A DNA stretch of 64,000 bases from Lycocorax pyrrhopterus obiensis (taxonomy: Eukaryota; Chordata; Aves; Passeriformes; Paradisaeidae), in assembly GCA_014706295.1 (NCBI GenBank), contig JACSVZ010000008.1:21989659-22053658 (forward strand), given 5' to 3'. This document shows positions 11,167 through 23,400 of this stretch, one piece after another. The notes under the pieces were generated by a model. The model had not been told where the DNA came from. It saw nothing but the letters and a program-made list of their open reading frames with translations, and did not search any database. The position numbers were made by a program, and so were the translations under genes. Within the stretch, counting starts at the first letter, position 1. Every line of letters starts with the position of its first letter.

Positions 11167-14100
11167 TCACGGCACGCTTCCCTGGCCCAGCGGCACCACC
11201 ACCTTGTCCAGCCAGAGCAGGGTATGCTGGGCCGAGCGCAGCTGCCGGCGGTGGATGCGGCGCAGCCGCAGGAGGTAGAGGACGATGGCCAGCGCCACGA
11301 CCAGGATGCAGGCAAAAAAGAGATAGTGGTTGTAGACAAAAGAGAGGCGCAGCCAGGAGGCGTGCGCTTGCCGGACGCTCTCCTGACGGAGATCCCTGTG
11401 GAAAGGAATGTCAGGACTGGCCACGTGGGGCACTGCCAGGGTCCTGCCGTGGTCCATGCAGAGCCCTCACCCAGTGCAGTTACTCCTGCTCCTCCCCAAC
11501 CACCCTTCCCTGCATGATGCCATCAGCAAGCCGACGGTACCTGAGTGGCAGAAATCGTGTCTTGTAGAGGATGGCTCCCAGTGTCCACTGCACCTCCCGG
11601 TCGTACACCAGCTGGGCCGTGCGCAGGCTGGGGTAGTCCAGCGGGAACTGGAAGCCCTCGTGAAGGACTTGGTACATCCAGGCTGATTTGAAGCACTGAT
11701 ACCTGCAGACACAGCACACAGGAGCATCAGCCAGACACCAACAACTGCACCAGTCCCTTACCCCAGCAAAAGCCCCCCAGGAGGTCCAGCCATGGCACCT
11801 CCCAGCAAGTCCACTTACTTCAGCCGGTGCTGGTCAGCATGCGCCGAGTAGAGGCCACCACGGAAACGCTGGATCAGCACCTCCCACCGCTGGCTGCAGT
11901 ACTCCTGGGGGATGGAGAAGTTGGGGTTCAGAGCAGAGAAACAGCCCTCACTTCCAGCCCCAGGAACAGCAACTCCCCAGCCCCTGTGCTGGGGCAGCAC
12001 CCACCTGGGCAGCAGAGGTGAAGGTGGAAGCACTGTATTGGCCCCCCAGGCGCAGCACATCCTCGGTGCAGTAGAAAAACTCCGAGAAGCCGTAAAACTC
12101 ACTGTTGCTGAAGTCGATAGGTGCTTTGTAGGTCTCCACCAGGGAGACATGGCTGCCATTGGACCCTGCCAGGAGTGGCTGCAGCAGCTTTGCACAAGCC
12201 TGCCAGTCCCCTCGTCCCCGCACGTACAGGGTTTGGCCACCCCTCACCACCGTGTCCTCCAGCCCCACGGGCAGGCAGGGGTCCAAGAAGGGCATCTTGG
12301 GGCTCAGCCCTGTCTGCTGGCTGTGCAGGCTGGAAAACAGTCCAGGAAGAAATGGAAATTGCACAGGGGGTCCTATACCACCTCCCAAAAGCCTAATCTA
12401 GCCCTGTCCCACATCCAGAAATCCTCTGCATGAGACTGTGTCCTCCTGTACCCTCCAGTGCTGGCGCCTGCCCTGCCACCTCTTGCTAAGGCTGGACTCA
12501 CCAGATCCGTCATGCTGGCCCTACAGCTACATGCTCTGAGCACCTGTAGGGTGCAACAAGGCACAGCCCACCCCACCCAGCTCATGGGGATCTGCGCCTC
12601 TGCATAGCCCCTGGGGATCTGGAGGCAGGGTTTGCTCCCGGCACAGGAGTACCTGAGCACCAAGCCTCTCCACCTCTGGCGACAGCTTCACGTAGTGCTC
12701 TTGGAAGGAAAGGAGAGACAGGAGACAGGAGAGCTCTAGGTGGGGATGCAATGGAAAGATGTGCTGAGTGAATCAGTGCTGGAGGAGACAAAGAGCAGGA
12801 AAAGCCAAAAGCCACTAGAGGGGCCTCCCTATAGCCTGTCACGAGGAGAGAAGGAGGAAGGCAGGGAGCTGTGGCACTGATAACGCCTGCCAGGCTGGGA
12901 GAAGGGCAGCAGCCAAGCACTCTGTGCCAGCCCAGGCACCTGCCGCTGCCACACGGCTGCTGCCAGCGTGGCTGTGGGAGCTGATATCACCATGGGCGGC
13001 TCTTGAGGCAAATCCAAGGGGGAGAGGGCAGCATGAAGGAACCAGCACCCCATTTCACAATGCTCTAGCAGGGGCACCACTAGGTGAGGCAGCAATACCG
13101 GTTGTGCACATAGGTTTGGTTCAGCACATGTTCCTCATAGCGCTGCCGGGCAAAATTGCCCCCGAAGCCCAGGAAAGTGTTGACGTAGACACGGTACACG
13201 TGGCCAGTGTGCTGCACGTCACAGCCCAGGTTGAATTCTGCCAGCAAGCTCTTAGCAGCTTCCTCCTGGTGACACAGACACATCCACGATCAGCAGCAAT
13301 CCAGGGCAGGCAGGAGCTGCTCTCGGGGACCAGACACACACCTGCTGTGGGGAGGAGATGGCTCCGGAGTCGGGCACTTCGTAGGCAATCTGCAGGGAGG
13401 CGCCTCCCATGTCTAGGATCCCAACTGTTCGTTTCCGAACCAAGGACTTCCCCTGGCCTCCCAGCGCTACGGTGACCACTGCATCCTCCTCTGCAACCCA
13501 CAGCAGCACATCAGCAAGAAGCAGGGCCTGGGGCAGCATCTTCTCCTTTCCACCATCACCCCCACAGCTGCCTCATGGGGCTCCTCCATCCCCGCAGGCA
13601 GACCCCAAGGGCCACCTGCAAGGACCACCTCCCAGGTCCAGGAAAGTTTCACGCATATGACAGGGGTCAGGCATTGCTGCCTACTGCAGAGGCTGATCTT
13701 TGCTACAGCACCGGTACAAGGTCCAGCGCGGCTCCGCGCAGACCCTCCCAGCTGTTCTATGAGCAGCCAGACTCACCATCCTCGTGATCAAACCGTCCCA
13801 GGACAAAGTTGATGCCAATCCACGAATAGACACCTGCACAAGAAAGAAAAGGTCATTACGGCGATATACTAAAGAGGAACAAGCAGTGCTTTGTGGCAGC
13901 TCCTACCTTCCTGCTTCCCTGAGATCACTTCTGCGTGTGATTTGGAGAAGAGGAAATCAAACTCCAGGGGCACATTTCTCACCAAGTCATCCAGGATTGC
14001 AGCTTGCTGCCTGCAACGGTGCAGGAGAGGGACAGATGCTGGGGGACCTTCACCAGCAATGCTGGTGAAGAGACCGGGAATCACACTGCACTACCCGCCC

Positions 14101-15183
14101 AGTTCAACCCCACAAGTTCTGCTGCTGCAGCCAGCATGTTTCGGAGACGAAAAACAGATCTATCTGTTTGAGATCCTCAGTCAAAAGCATCTCCTCTCAG
14201 CTCCCTCCCAGCATGTTCAAACCCTCCTTCTGCATCCCTTGCCACTCGCCCCAACAACGCACCCTTTCCTTTTTCAATTCCCCCCCACAGGGGAAGAATT
14301 CTCGATTCTCCCGCAAGGTTCAAGAGCAGGCAGCTGTCTTGCCCTTCCTCGGGGCTGAGGGATCCCAGCGCATCCCTGGCTCGCCTGACAAGGGCCGCGA
14401 ACTCACCGCTCGGGCAGCAGCCGCATCCCCGCCGTGCACAGGATGTACAGCGGCGTCTCCTTGTGCTTCCGCGCCGGGACGTGCGCTGCCGCGAACCGCA
14501 GCAGAGGCCGCAGGTAGGGGGTGGCCTGCTCGGGGGCTGCCGCGGTCACGGAGATGCCTGGCGGGGAAGGCGGCTGTGAGCCAGCCGGCCCCGTCCGTGC
14601 GCGGGGGGCTCGGGGCCGGGGCCGGAGAGGGGCAGCACGCACCGGGTTTAATTTTCTTGACGACGGGGCGGCTGCTCCGGTCCCTCATCTGCTTGATGTC
14701 CAGCAGGTCGTGGGGGTTCCCGTTGTGCGGGGGCCAGAAGTAGACGAAGACCCGGGACCCGCTGCTCCCGCAGTCCACCACCACCCCGTAATTAAGGGAC
14801 GAGTCCTCGGTGTCGGTGGCCGCCAGCTCCTCCGCCCGCGCCAGGTACCTGCGGCACGGCGGCACGGCGGCTCAGCACCGGCGGCCGGCGCTGACCCCGC
14901 TCCCCCGGCAGCCCAGACCCCGCTCACCTCTCGTCCCGCCGAGAGGCGCGGGGCGGCGCAGCCCAGCGGCGGGGCACGGCGGCCGCCAGCAGCAGCAGCA
15001 GCCCCAAGAGGAGGGCGAGCCCCAGCACAGCCGGGCGCTGCCGCGGCCCCGGGCACGGTCCCACCGAGCGCCACGACAGGCAAGAAACGCCGATCCTGAG
15101 GGCAGAGACCACTGTTCAGCACCGGCGCCGCGTCGGCCCCGACCGCCCGGCCCGGCCCGGTCCGACCCGGCTCACCTGGCCAT
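11167..15183 (-). CDS. ENTPD7: ENTPD7 ectonucleoside triphosphate diphosphohydrolase 7, complete, 12 coding exons
   Basis: GDA1/CD39-family nucleotidase of intracellular membranes that removes phosphates from nucleoside tri- and diphosphates. Exons from 5' to 3': 15176-15183, 14928-15095, 14643-14848, 14407-14557, 13907-14010, 13777-13833, 13342-13490, 13099-13265, 12005-12329, 11819-11904, 11541-11702 and 11167-11395. Phases agree throughout; 603 residues, human about 604. Apyrase conserved regions are visible: VVDCGSSGSR (residues ~82-91), YILCTAGMRLLPE, SWIGINFVLGRF, ILDMGGASLQIAYE and FYGFSEFFY. One hydrophobic helix lies near the N-terminus (residues 25-43, with a leucine run) and one near the C-terminus (FFACILVVALAIVLYLL), the two-anchor topology of this subfamily. 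The first coding exon has only 8 bases. The exon 8 donor (CCG/GTATTG) is weak. It shares its promoter with SLC25A28. Confidence 0.95.
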
Positions 15184-15921
15184 GTGCGCCCGCCGCCGCC
15201 CGCCCGCGCATCGCCGCTGCCGACACCGCCGCCGGCACCGGCGGACACGTCACCGGCCACCGCCGCCGCCGCGCCCCGCCGGCCGGAGCCCCGCCCCCCG
15301 CTGCACGAATGACCAATCGGCTCTGCCGGCCCCGCGGGGGCCACGCCCACGCTGCCCGACGACCAATCGTACTGGGCGGAACGCGCCCCCCTCGCGCGGG
15401 CGGAGGCGGTGCTCGGCTTCGCCCTTGCTCCCGCGTCCGACCTTCGCCGGGAGGAGTCACGTGGAGGCTCCCAGCCAATCCCGAGCGCCCAAATACAAAG
15501 CACGCGCCGACGCCCGGAGTGGCGGACTCGCCTGCCAATGGCGGCTCTCCGGCCCCACGGGGAGGCGGGGCGAGCGGGCCAAAGGTCGCGGGCTCATCGG
15601 CCAATGGGCTGCGCGGCAGGGCGGGGCGCCAAGTTGAGAAACCCAATGGGCTGCGAGGGCCGGCAGGGCGGGCAGTCCCGGCAGCCAACGGGCAGCGCGC
15701 CCGAACGCGCCGGAGGGAGCTGCCGGCCAGTGGCGGCGCCCGAGCCGCGGCGGCGGCGGCCAATGAGCGCGGCGTGCGTGGGCGGTGCGCGGCCTGCCGG
15801 ACCAATGGGCGCGCTGCGGGGGCGGGCGCCGGGCGGTGGCGGCCAATGGGCGCCGGGGAGGGGCGGGGCGGCGCGGGGCGCGGCGGGCGCGGGCCGGGGC
15901 GGCGGCGGCGGCGGCGGCGCG
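15184..15921. promoter_or_regulatory. ENTPD7/SLC25A28 bidirectional CpG promoter with nine CCAAT boxes
   Basis: 738 bp between divergent start codons. Perfect CCAAT pentamers, all on the plus strand, begin at 15313, 15363, 15475, 15535, 15601, 15643, 15760, 15802 and 15843; a CCAAC variant begins at 15685. Several are embedded in a shared CCAATGGGC context with neighbouring GGGCGGGGC-type boxes. No TATA box was seen. NF-Y is the established CCAAT-binding factor; its occupancy here is inference. Confidence 0.8.
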
Positions 15922-18900
15922 ATGGAGCTGGGGGCGGGAGCGGGGGCGGGCGCGGGCCCCGGCCCCGGCGCGCGGGGCAGCGCTGAGTCGGGCCGCGTCC
16001 TGCTGCTGCTGATGGGCGGTGGCGGCGCGGGCCGGGCTCGGCGGGGCGGCGCGGAGACGGAGGTGGCGCCGGGTCCCGGTCCCGGTGCCGGCCCAGGGGG
16101 CCCCGAGCCGCGCTCCCCGCCCGCCCCCGACTACGAGGCGCTGCCCCAGGGTGCCGCCGTGTCCACGCACATGCTGGCGGGCGCCGTGGCGGGCGTCATG
16201 GAGCACTGCGTGATGTACCCCATCGACTGCGTCAAGGTGCCGGCGGGCGTGGGGAGGGAGGGGACGAGGCGGGACACCGGGAGCCCCGGGCACGGTCTGA
16301 CGAGCCGCCCGGCCGGGCCCGCCCTGTTTTGCAGACACGGATGCAGAGCCTGCAGCCGGAGCCCGCCGCTCGCTACCGGAACGTGCTGGAGGCCCTGTGG
16401 CGCATCGCCCGCACCGAGGGCGTCTGGCGGCCCATGCGGGGCCTGAACATCACCGCCACCGGCGCCGGCCCGGCGCACGCCCTCTACTTCGCCTGCTACG
16501 AAAAGTTAAAAAAGACGCTGAGCGACGTTATCCACGCGGGGGGCAATAGCCATGTGGCCAACGGTACCGGCCCCGCCACGCCGGGGTGGGAGCGGGGTGG
16601 GAGCGGCAGGTTTGGCGGTAGGGAGGCCCGGTCCCGCCGCGGGGTCGGGGTGCCACGGATGTCCTAAAGCCCTGTGCTCTCTCCAGCCATGAGCCAGCCG
16701 CACGGTGCCGGGCACGGGGAAGCACCGCTCCGCGCCTGCAGAGCTGCTGCCAGGTATCTGGCGTGAAGCAGGTTAGTGGCCCTGGCTCGGAAGGATGCTG
16801 GTGGACAGGAACTGCCTGCAGACAAGCTGGGACTGGCCGCGGCCCCGTGGGTTGGCAGTGCCAGAGCTCGCCCCAGGAGCGCCACGTGGTTTCGGAGCCG
16901 GTTTCAGAGCCCGTCTCGCCATGGTGCCCGTTACTCGTCTCAAGGACCCGCCACAGTAGGGAGAGCATGGGGCTGAGGGGAGAGCAGGGCACGTTTTTCT
17001 GCCCTTGGCAGGCATGCAGCGGAGTGCCAGCGGGCTTCTCCATGGGACATGGGGACACTCACCATCCTAAGGCTTCCTTGCCAGCTGGTGGCATTGGCCT
17101 GTCCCCCAAGGAGTGGGGGGACAAATAGTCCTGGTCACCCCTTGGGACTTGGCAGCCTGTCACAATCTTCTCCCTCTCTTTCTTGATCTCACTCTGGGTG
17201 GGAACCCCTGAGGACCAGCCTGCCTTTTGGAGGGGAGATGGAGGCCGCCTTCAGATCTCACCTTTTTCCAGGGGCCTCCTCCTGTGCCTTGGCCAGGGAC
17301 TTGGGGCTGTGGTGGAGCCCCAGGGTCCCTCACCTTTCCCCCCCTCACATGTGGCAGTTCTTGTTTTGCAGGTGCAGCCGGGTGTGTAGCAACGTTGCTC
17401 CACGATGCAGCCATGAACCCTGCTGAAGGTAACGATGGTCCTGGCCTGCTGGGAAGGGGAGAATCAGGGTCTGCTCGAGCCTTTTGGGTCCCCTCTGTAA
17501 CAAAGGGTGCTCTTGTTACTTGCCTGACTGCAGGGATTCTTTGGGGGCCCATGGTTCCGGTTAGGGACCCTGGTGGCTGCCTTTTAGGGACAGGGTAGGT
17601 AGAAGAGATTAACTCAGGAGCACAGCAAACTATGGTTTAGGAGGAGCTGGGAGGGCATGGGGCTTTCACCCAGGAGTTTGACTGGGAACTGTTACCTGGA
17701 GCAGGAGAGAAGGCAAGAGAGATGTGGTTGGCACTGCTGAAGTCGTTCTAAGTGTGTGGAAGCTGGGCATTGCTGTGGTGAGATCTAGGGAAGATGCGGT
17801 ACAGTTGTGGGCCTGTGTTCAAGAGGAAAATTGGAAGAGTAGGGTACAAAAACATGCTAGAGAAGTTGGGAGAAGGAAGATCTTGTGAAATGTCTGGAAG
17901 ATGCTGGCTTTGATGAGCCTGGTATATATGAAAAAGCATAAAGAGTTAGTGATTTTATTAAGTCCGTGAAGGTGGTGGGAGAAGGAGAAGCAATGAGGAA
18001 AGGCCAGTCGTGAAGGTATTTTTCCCTCTTAAACCTGGAGGGCGTGTGATAGTGCAGGCTTCAGCTGATCTGGGCCCAGCACAACTCCTGGCTCCCCACT
18101 GCATGGCAGGGACCCCGAGGAGCAGGCAGCTGCCAAACCGTTGTCATTCCTTCCCTGGAGCTGCTCTTGTCATGACTGTAGTAGTTTAGCATCGCATCAT
18201 TTTTAGCTCCTTATGGTCACATTGAGATGGGGGAGGTAGAACAGTAGCAGGCTGTGCTCTGAGCTCTCCTGTCCTGCTCTTGGATGCGTTAGGGGGGTTT
18301 GGCATCTGACTCGTGCCCCGGAGTGGCTGCATTTCGGCGGTGGCTGCTAACAGTTCCTGGCTAATGGGCTCTGCAATGAGCTGTGGTTATTCTGGGCTGC
18401 AGTGGGGGTGGCAGGGGAGGGACAGTCTTACCCAGATCAAGAGCTGTCTGGGAAATAAAGAGACTGGATGCGGGGGGGTTCTGACTGAGTGATAGTTCTG
18501 CAGCAGTGGATGGGGAAGCATCAGTTGCTTGGGAGCAAGGGTGGATCTGGGCTGTAAGCAATGGGATATCAGGATATTCCCTGAGGCTGTGGCATGTGAG
18601 TGGCTTCATAGTGGTGATGTCTGTGTGACAGTGATGCCTCAGCAGATTTAAATGGCTGGTGTCCTGTCTGGAGACACAGGGGCACTGGTGGTTCGAGTTG
18701 TCTGTCTTCAGCTCTTAGGCCAGCGTGACCAAACTCCAAGCATTTGGAGGAAGCCTGGCTTTGTGTTTACCCTTCTCTTCTCCTCTTCCCCTCCGTGCCT
18801 GGGTCCTGGCTGCTGCTGCTACCGCCTGTCAAGTGGTCAAGCAGAGGATGCAGATGTACAACTCGCCTTACCAGCGTGTGATGGACTGTGTACGGGCTGT

Positions 18901-19351
18901 GTGGCGCAACGAAGGGGCCGGAGCTTTCTACCGCAGCTACACCACCCAGCTCACCATGAACATCCCCTTCCAAGCCATTCACTTCATGACCTACGAGTTC
19001 TTGCAAGAGCAGCTCAACCCCCACAGACAGTACAACCCAGGCTCCCACGTGGTCTCCGGAGCCTGCGCGGGGGCTGTCGCTGCTGCTGCCACTACGCCTT
19101 TGGACGTTTGCAAAACACTGCTCAACACCCAGGAGTCCCTGGCCTTGAGCTCCAACATCAGCGGACACATCACAGGCATGGCTAATGCCTTCAGGACGGT
19201 GTACCAGGTGGGCGGTGTGACCGCCTACTTCAGAGGGGTCCAGGCAAGAGTCATTTTTCAGATGCCCTCGACGGCGATTGCCTGGTCCGTGTACGAGTTC
19301 TTCAAATACATCCTTACCAAGCGCCAGGAGGAGCGTCGGGCTGGGAAGTGA
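15922..19351 (+). CDS. SLC25A28: SLC25A28 mitoferrin-2, complete, four exons
   Basis: Mitochondrial inner-membrane carrier importing iron for heme and Fe-S synthesis in non-erythroid cells. Exons 15922-16236, 16335-16563, 17372-17428 and 18834-19351 encode 372 residues (human about 364). Three carrier repeats carry the signatures PIDCVK (residues 100-105), PAEVVK (198-203) and PLDVCK (289-294). [20 protein letters not shown] and [20 protein letters not shown] match mitoferrin. The N-terminal ~70 residues are low-complexity Gly/Ala/Pro, typical of mitoferrin-2 but more Gly-rich than human. The last intron ends in an unusual AAG acceptor (CTGTCAAG) after a CTGCTGCTGCTACC tract. The short third exon (57 bp) and the ~1.4 kb third intron contain nothing else recognised. 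Confidence 0.95.
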
Positions 19352-19832
19352 GCCAGAGCCAAACGCTGTTCCAGACCTGCCTCACATCCCTTCCTGGTTT
19401 GTCTTCTGACCCCTCTCCCTTTTGGTTTGGTTTGTGTTGAAGAGAGGGGGCAGCGAAGCCCTTTGGGGTTTAGCGATGCCATTTTTTGCCTGTGGCTGTT
19501 GCAGCTCTGCTCAGGCTGCACAGCTTGCTCTCTCCCGGGGTCCTCCGAGATGTCCCACTGGGAGCTGCAGCCCAGGTCACATCCCCTGGCACTTTGGTGG
19601 AGCTGTGCTCCTGTCCTTCCCTTAACCACAGCATCTCACGCAAAACTCACTCCTCCTCAGAGGGGAAGGTGAATGTCCTGCCCTGCCCCTGGCAGGGTCA
19701 AGCTGAGCTCACAGTCGCCAAGGAGGGAGTGACGGCAGGATGCTGGGGGCTTTGTGTGGCTTTTGGCTGAAGCAAAATGTAAGCCTTGGCCGTTGTCTCG
19801 TAGCACGCACACATGATGCTGACTGCCCCAGT

Positions 19833-19855
19833 GGTGGTGGTGGTGGTGGTGGTGG
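19833..19855 (+). repeat. (GTG)n microsatellite in SLC25A28 3' UTR
   Basis: A run of about seven GTG/TGG units within the 3' UTR, roughly 70 bp upstream of the poly(A) signal. Seen directly. Confidence 0.9.
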
Positions 19856-19923
19856 GCGAGGGGAGGATGGCACTTGAGGAGGGAGCCTGTAGGTTTGTTC
19901 TTGTTCCTGCTCTTGACACCTCC

Positions 19924-19929
19924 AATAAA
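19924..19929 (+). promoter_or_regulatory. SLC25A28 poly(A) signal AATAAA
   Basis: Canonical hexamer (CCAATAAAAACAG) about 575 bp after the stop codon, followed by T-rich sequence (GTTCTGCTC). It sets the 3' UTR to about 19352-19950. Confidence 0.75.
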
Positions 19930-20397
19930 AACAGTTCTGCTCTATCCTCATGTCCCATTCTTACTCCGGCATGTCCCAGCTCCCAGCACTGTGCCTTTCT
20001 GACTGTGCATGCTGCTGAGCTCTTTTGATGGATGCCAGAGCAGGGAGGGAAGAGCGGTCTGGGGGTGGTGGTGGGAGAAGGGGGCATGTCTGGCCCAGTC
20101 ACCCTGGCAGCATGCAGGGATGAGGGTGCCCCCATCCCTTTGGCTCCTCATCACCTGCTGCTGGTGTGGGTTGTGACCCCGCAGGAGTAGCTGAGGTTTA
20201 TGCTCCTTGGCCAGGTAGCCGTCTGACTGGGGGTCCTCAGGATGCTTCTAAACTGCTCCAAATGGAAGTGTTGGCAGCAGGGGTTGTTGTGTGTCAGGAG
20301 CAGCGTAGGAATTTGGTGCTGAGTGAGGCTGGAGAGCTTTGTGCACCTCATATAGGAGATTTGGGGCTTAGCAGAGCTTTTGCCCTGTAGTTTTGAG

Positions 20398-20475
20398 TAA
20401 TTGGACTAGTTCGATGCTTGATGAGCATCTTAAAATTGCTCGAAGTGCTAATATCTTTTCCAACCTAGTGGTAAT
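20398..20475 (+). mobile_element. decayed CR1 3'-end remnant
   Basis: ATTGGACTAGTTCGATG, then after about 35 bp CTTTTCCAACCTAGTGG. These resemble the CR1 end (GTTGGACTCGATGATCTTAGAGGTC, TTTTCCAACCTTAATGATTC), apparently interrupted or locally duplicated in the middle. Recognised by eye. Confidence 0.45.
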
Positions 20476-23400
20476 TAGCAGAATAACTTTTTTTTAAACA
20501 TGTTGTTAGTCTTGATACCAGTTTATTTAGGGTCCCACCCAGTTATGGAGCTGTGAGCTGAGCACTAAAGTATTGCCTCATTGTGCTGACCTGCCCAGAG
20601 CAGATATCTGGGTTTCTTGAATAAGGTGCTCGTGGGTGATACCTGACTCTCCCAGCACATTCAGGTGTGGCATGTGTCCCACGGAGCCATGCCCAAAATA
20701 ATTCCCTGGAGGAAATGCATTCACAGCTGTGGTATGTGCTGCTGGTGGGTATCTGGGTCCGATCAGGGCTGCTCCAGAGGATCTGCTGGCTTGGTCTGCA
20801 CAGAAGACTGCTGGAGTGGGCTGTGGTGAGGACAAAGAGGGGTTTTCCTGTGGCTGGAAGAGCTGCTGGGTGAGCAAGGGGGATGTGCTGCCCTCAGTGG
20901 CTTTGGCCTCCAGCATGGCTGGGAGGCTGGAGGGCAGGGACCCCTGCACTGCAGGGCTGGGTGCCTGAGACCCTGCGCAAGCCCCAGCCCAGCCCTGTAT
21001 CCACCTTTCCCTTACACATCTCTCTTGCTCTGGCTCCTGAAGGTGGTGAGGGAAGCTGAGTGACCACCTGTGGGATTTTTGATGGCTGCCTGGCAGGTCT
21101 GGATGTCCCTGGCACAGAGCAGCCACAGGCACCCTTCTGCAGCCTGGGTCCACCTGAGTTGTGTGCTGTGTCCATCCTCTGTTCCCCTGGCACGGGCTGC
21201 AGGCCCCTGGTCCTTGCTTTTTCCTGCACAAGCAGAAGGATGAGAAACTCCTTAAAGACACAAAAGCCACAGGAGGTCAGGAACTGGAAGTTTTCCCACT
21301 ATTTCAGGAGCTGGGGCTTTAAGAAATAGTCTGAGTATTGCAAGATTTGGCAGCCCTGCAGCTCCTCCACCCAAGAGGGAGAAGCAGAGATGGCTGGGAG
21401 AGACCAGGGCAGGATTAGGTTGGAGGGCAGGGCATTAGACAGGAGTTTGCAGAAGATAGGTACAACTGGGCTCTGCCAGGATGGATCTCTCTGCCCAGGA
21501 GCTGAAAGCTGTTGGCAGCAAAGCTGCAGCTTTGCCTTTAGCCCTCACCGTGCACTGGAGCAATGACAAACCCTGTGGAGGTAAAGGCGTAAACGGACTG
21601 GGGCTGGGGGAAGATTCACACTACTAAATCCATCAGCTGCTGGAAGGAGTTCTATAAATGTCAGTGGGTGACGGCACAATTGAAAGTGTCTCCAGGATGT
21701 TTTCCAGGAATAACTACCCACAGAAGTGCTGGGGCAGGGAGTGAGACCCCCAGGAATAGGGAGATGGTAAGTCAGCACAGCCCAGAAATGCTGCTATGTG
21801 AGCAATTGGCCTAAAGTGTTCCTGGCAAGGGCACGGCCTTTCTGGTCTCCCGGCGCTCTGCCAGCTTACCCAGCAGCAGCTGGGTGTTGCCCAGTGCAGG
21901 CAGCAGCAGCCCTGCAGGGAATGGCACTGCCTGTGATGGGTTTGGCACTGCAGGGACAGTAGAGCTGCCATGGGGATTCCCATATATGCCCTGGGCCAGG
22001 CCACAATGGACAGGAAAAATGTCCTGCTGCCATCTCTGAGCTGAATGCCTGTCACAAACTAAGGGCTGGCCGTGGCAGCGTGCTGCAGCTGCCCAGCTCT
22101 GCCAGGGTGGAGATGTTCCCTTGCCAGCCAGACTGGTTCCTCCGGCACCTTTGGCACTATGAGATGCCCAGAGGCAATGGAGTTATTGGCTGGTTCACCT
22201 ATGGCCGCTGCCTTTCCAAGGTCTGATAATGCCTCTCAGCGTAGCCACGCTGCTCTGGGTCTGTCCTCTGGCCTCCTAGGTATTTGGCTGGCTGTGCTTC
22301 GAGTGAGATCTCTCCTCCTACAGCCTCTTCTGAGTAAAGAGACTATTTTTGGCTTTCCAGCAAGGAAGCAGTGCTCAGCCCGGCAGAGTTTTGGAGACAA
22401 TCCCTTTTCCTTTCACTTCCTTGCAGGATCTCCAGCCACATCCAGCACAGGCAGGGATTTGCTGCCTTGCCTTCCTGTGTCCAACTGCCCCTCGAGTCCT
22501 GTCCTGGTGTATTCTGGGTCGGGTGAGCCCCACAGCCCCTGAGCAGGCAGAGCTGGGAAGCACCACTGGCCTGGCCCTGCTCCAGGTGATAGGTCTGGGG
22601 CTGCCTTAGCTGTGCTATGGCACAAGCCCAAAGTATTACAGGCAGCCTGAGGTTGCTGTGCCAGGAGCAGCCCGGGAGCACCCAGCTGCCTTCCTGGGGT
22701 AACTGGAGACGACTGCACTCCTGGAGGTTAAGGGCAGAGCTGGGGTGAGGGAAGCTGGGGGCCGAGGGTTCATCTTACTCAGAGAAAGAAGGGGAGATCT
22801 CTCCAGTGTCTGTCCTGTACCTTCAGCTGAGGCCGGTGGGCTCCTGGGCTGCTCCTGCCTTCATGACCCCACACAGGGTGCTGGGGTCCCAGTGCTCGGA
22901 GGCTTTTGCCAGCCCAGCTCAGGGGCAGGCAGTGAAGCAAGAGCACTGCCCTGGAAACCACATCCCTGTGCTGTCTCTGCCAGCACCCTGGGCTGCCCTG
23001 AGGTTTCCTGCCCAGCAGCCACTCTGCAGTGGGTGCCTGACAGCCCTGCTCGGTGGGAGGAGGTGGCTGGAGCCCACGGGGAGCAGAGAGGTGGGCTCCC
23101 AGCCTCCCTCCCGCCCCAACCCACCCTGGCTCTGGGATTCCTCAGGGATCTGTCAGACCCCAATAAAGTTGAACAAGTTCTCATGACCTCCCAGCCTTAC
23201 AGCGGTGCCAAACGCAAGCACCGGGGCTCCTGGACACAGAGCAGACATTGCCTCTGGTGGGCCTGGAAACCCCTTCTGACCCACTTCGCTGCCTGGGTTA
23301 AACTGAGAAACAGCTCTGGGCTGGGCTGGTCCCAGCCTGCCTGCCTCTGTCCAAGCACGGCACTGCATGGAATAGCCTGAAAAGCTATTTCCCTTTCTAG

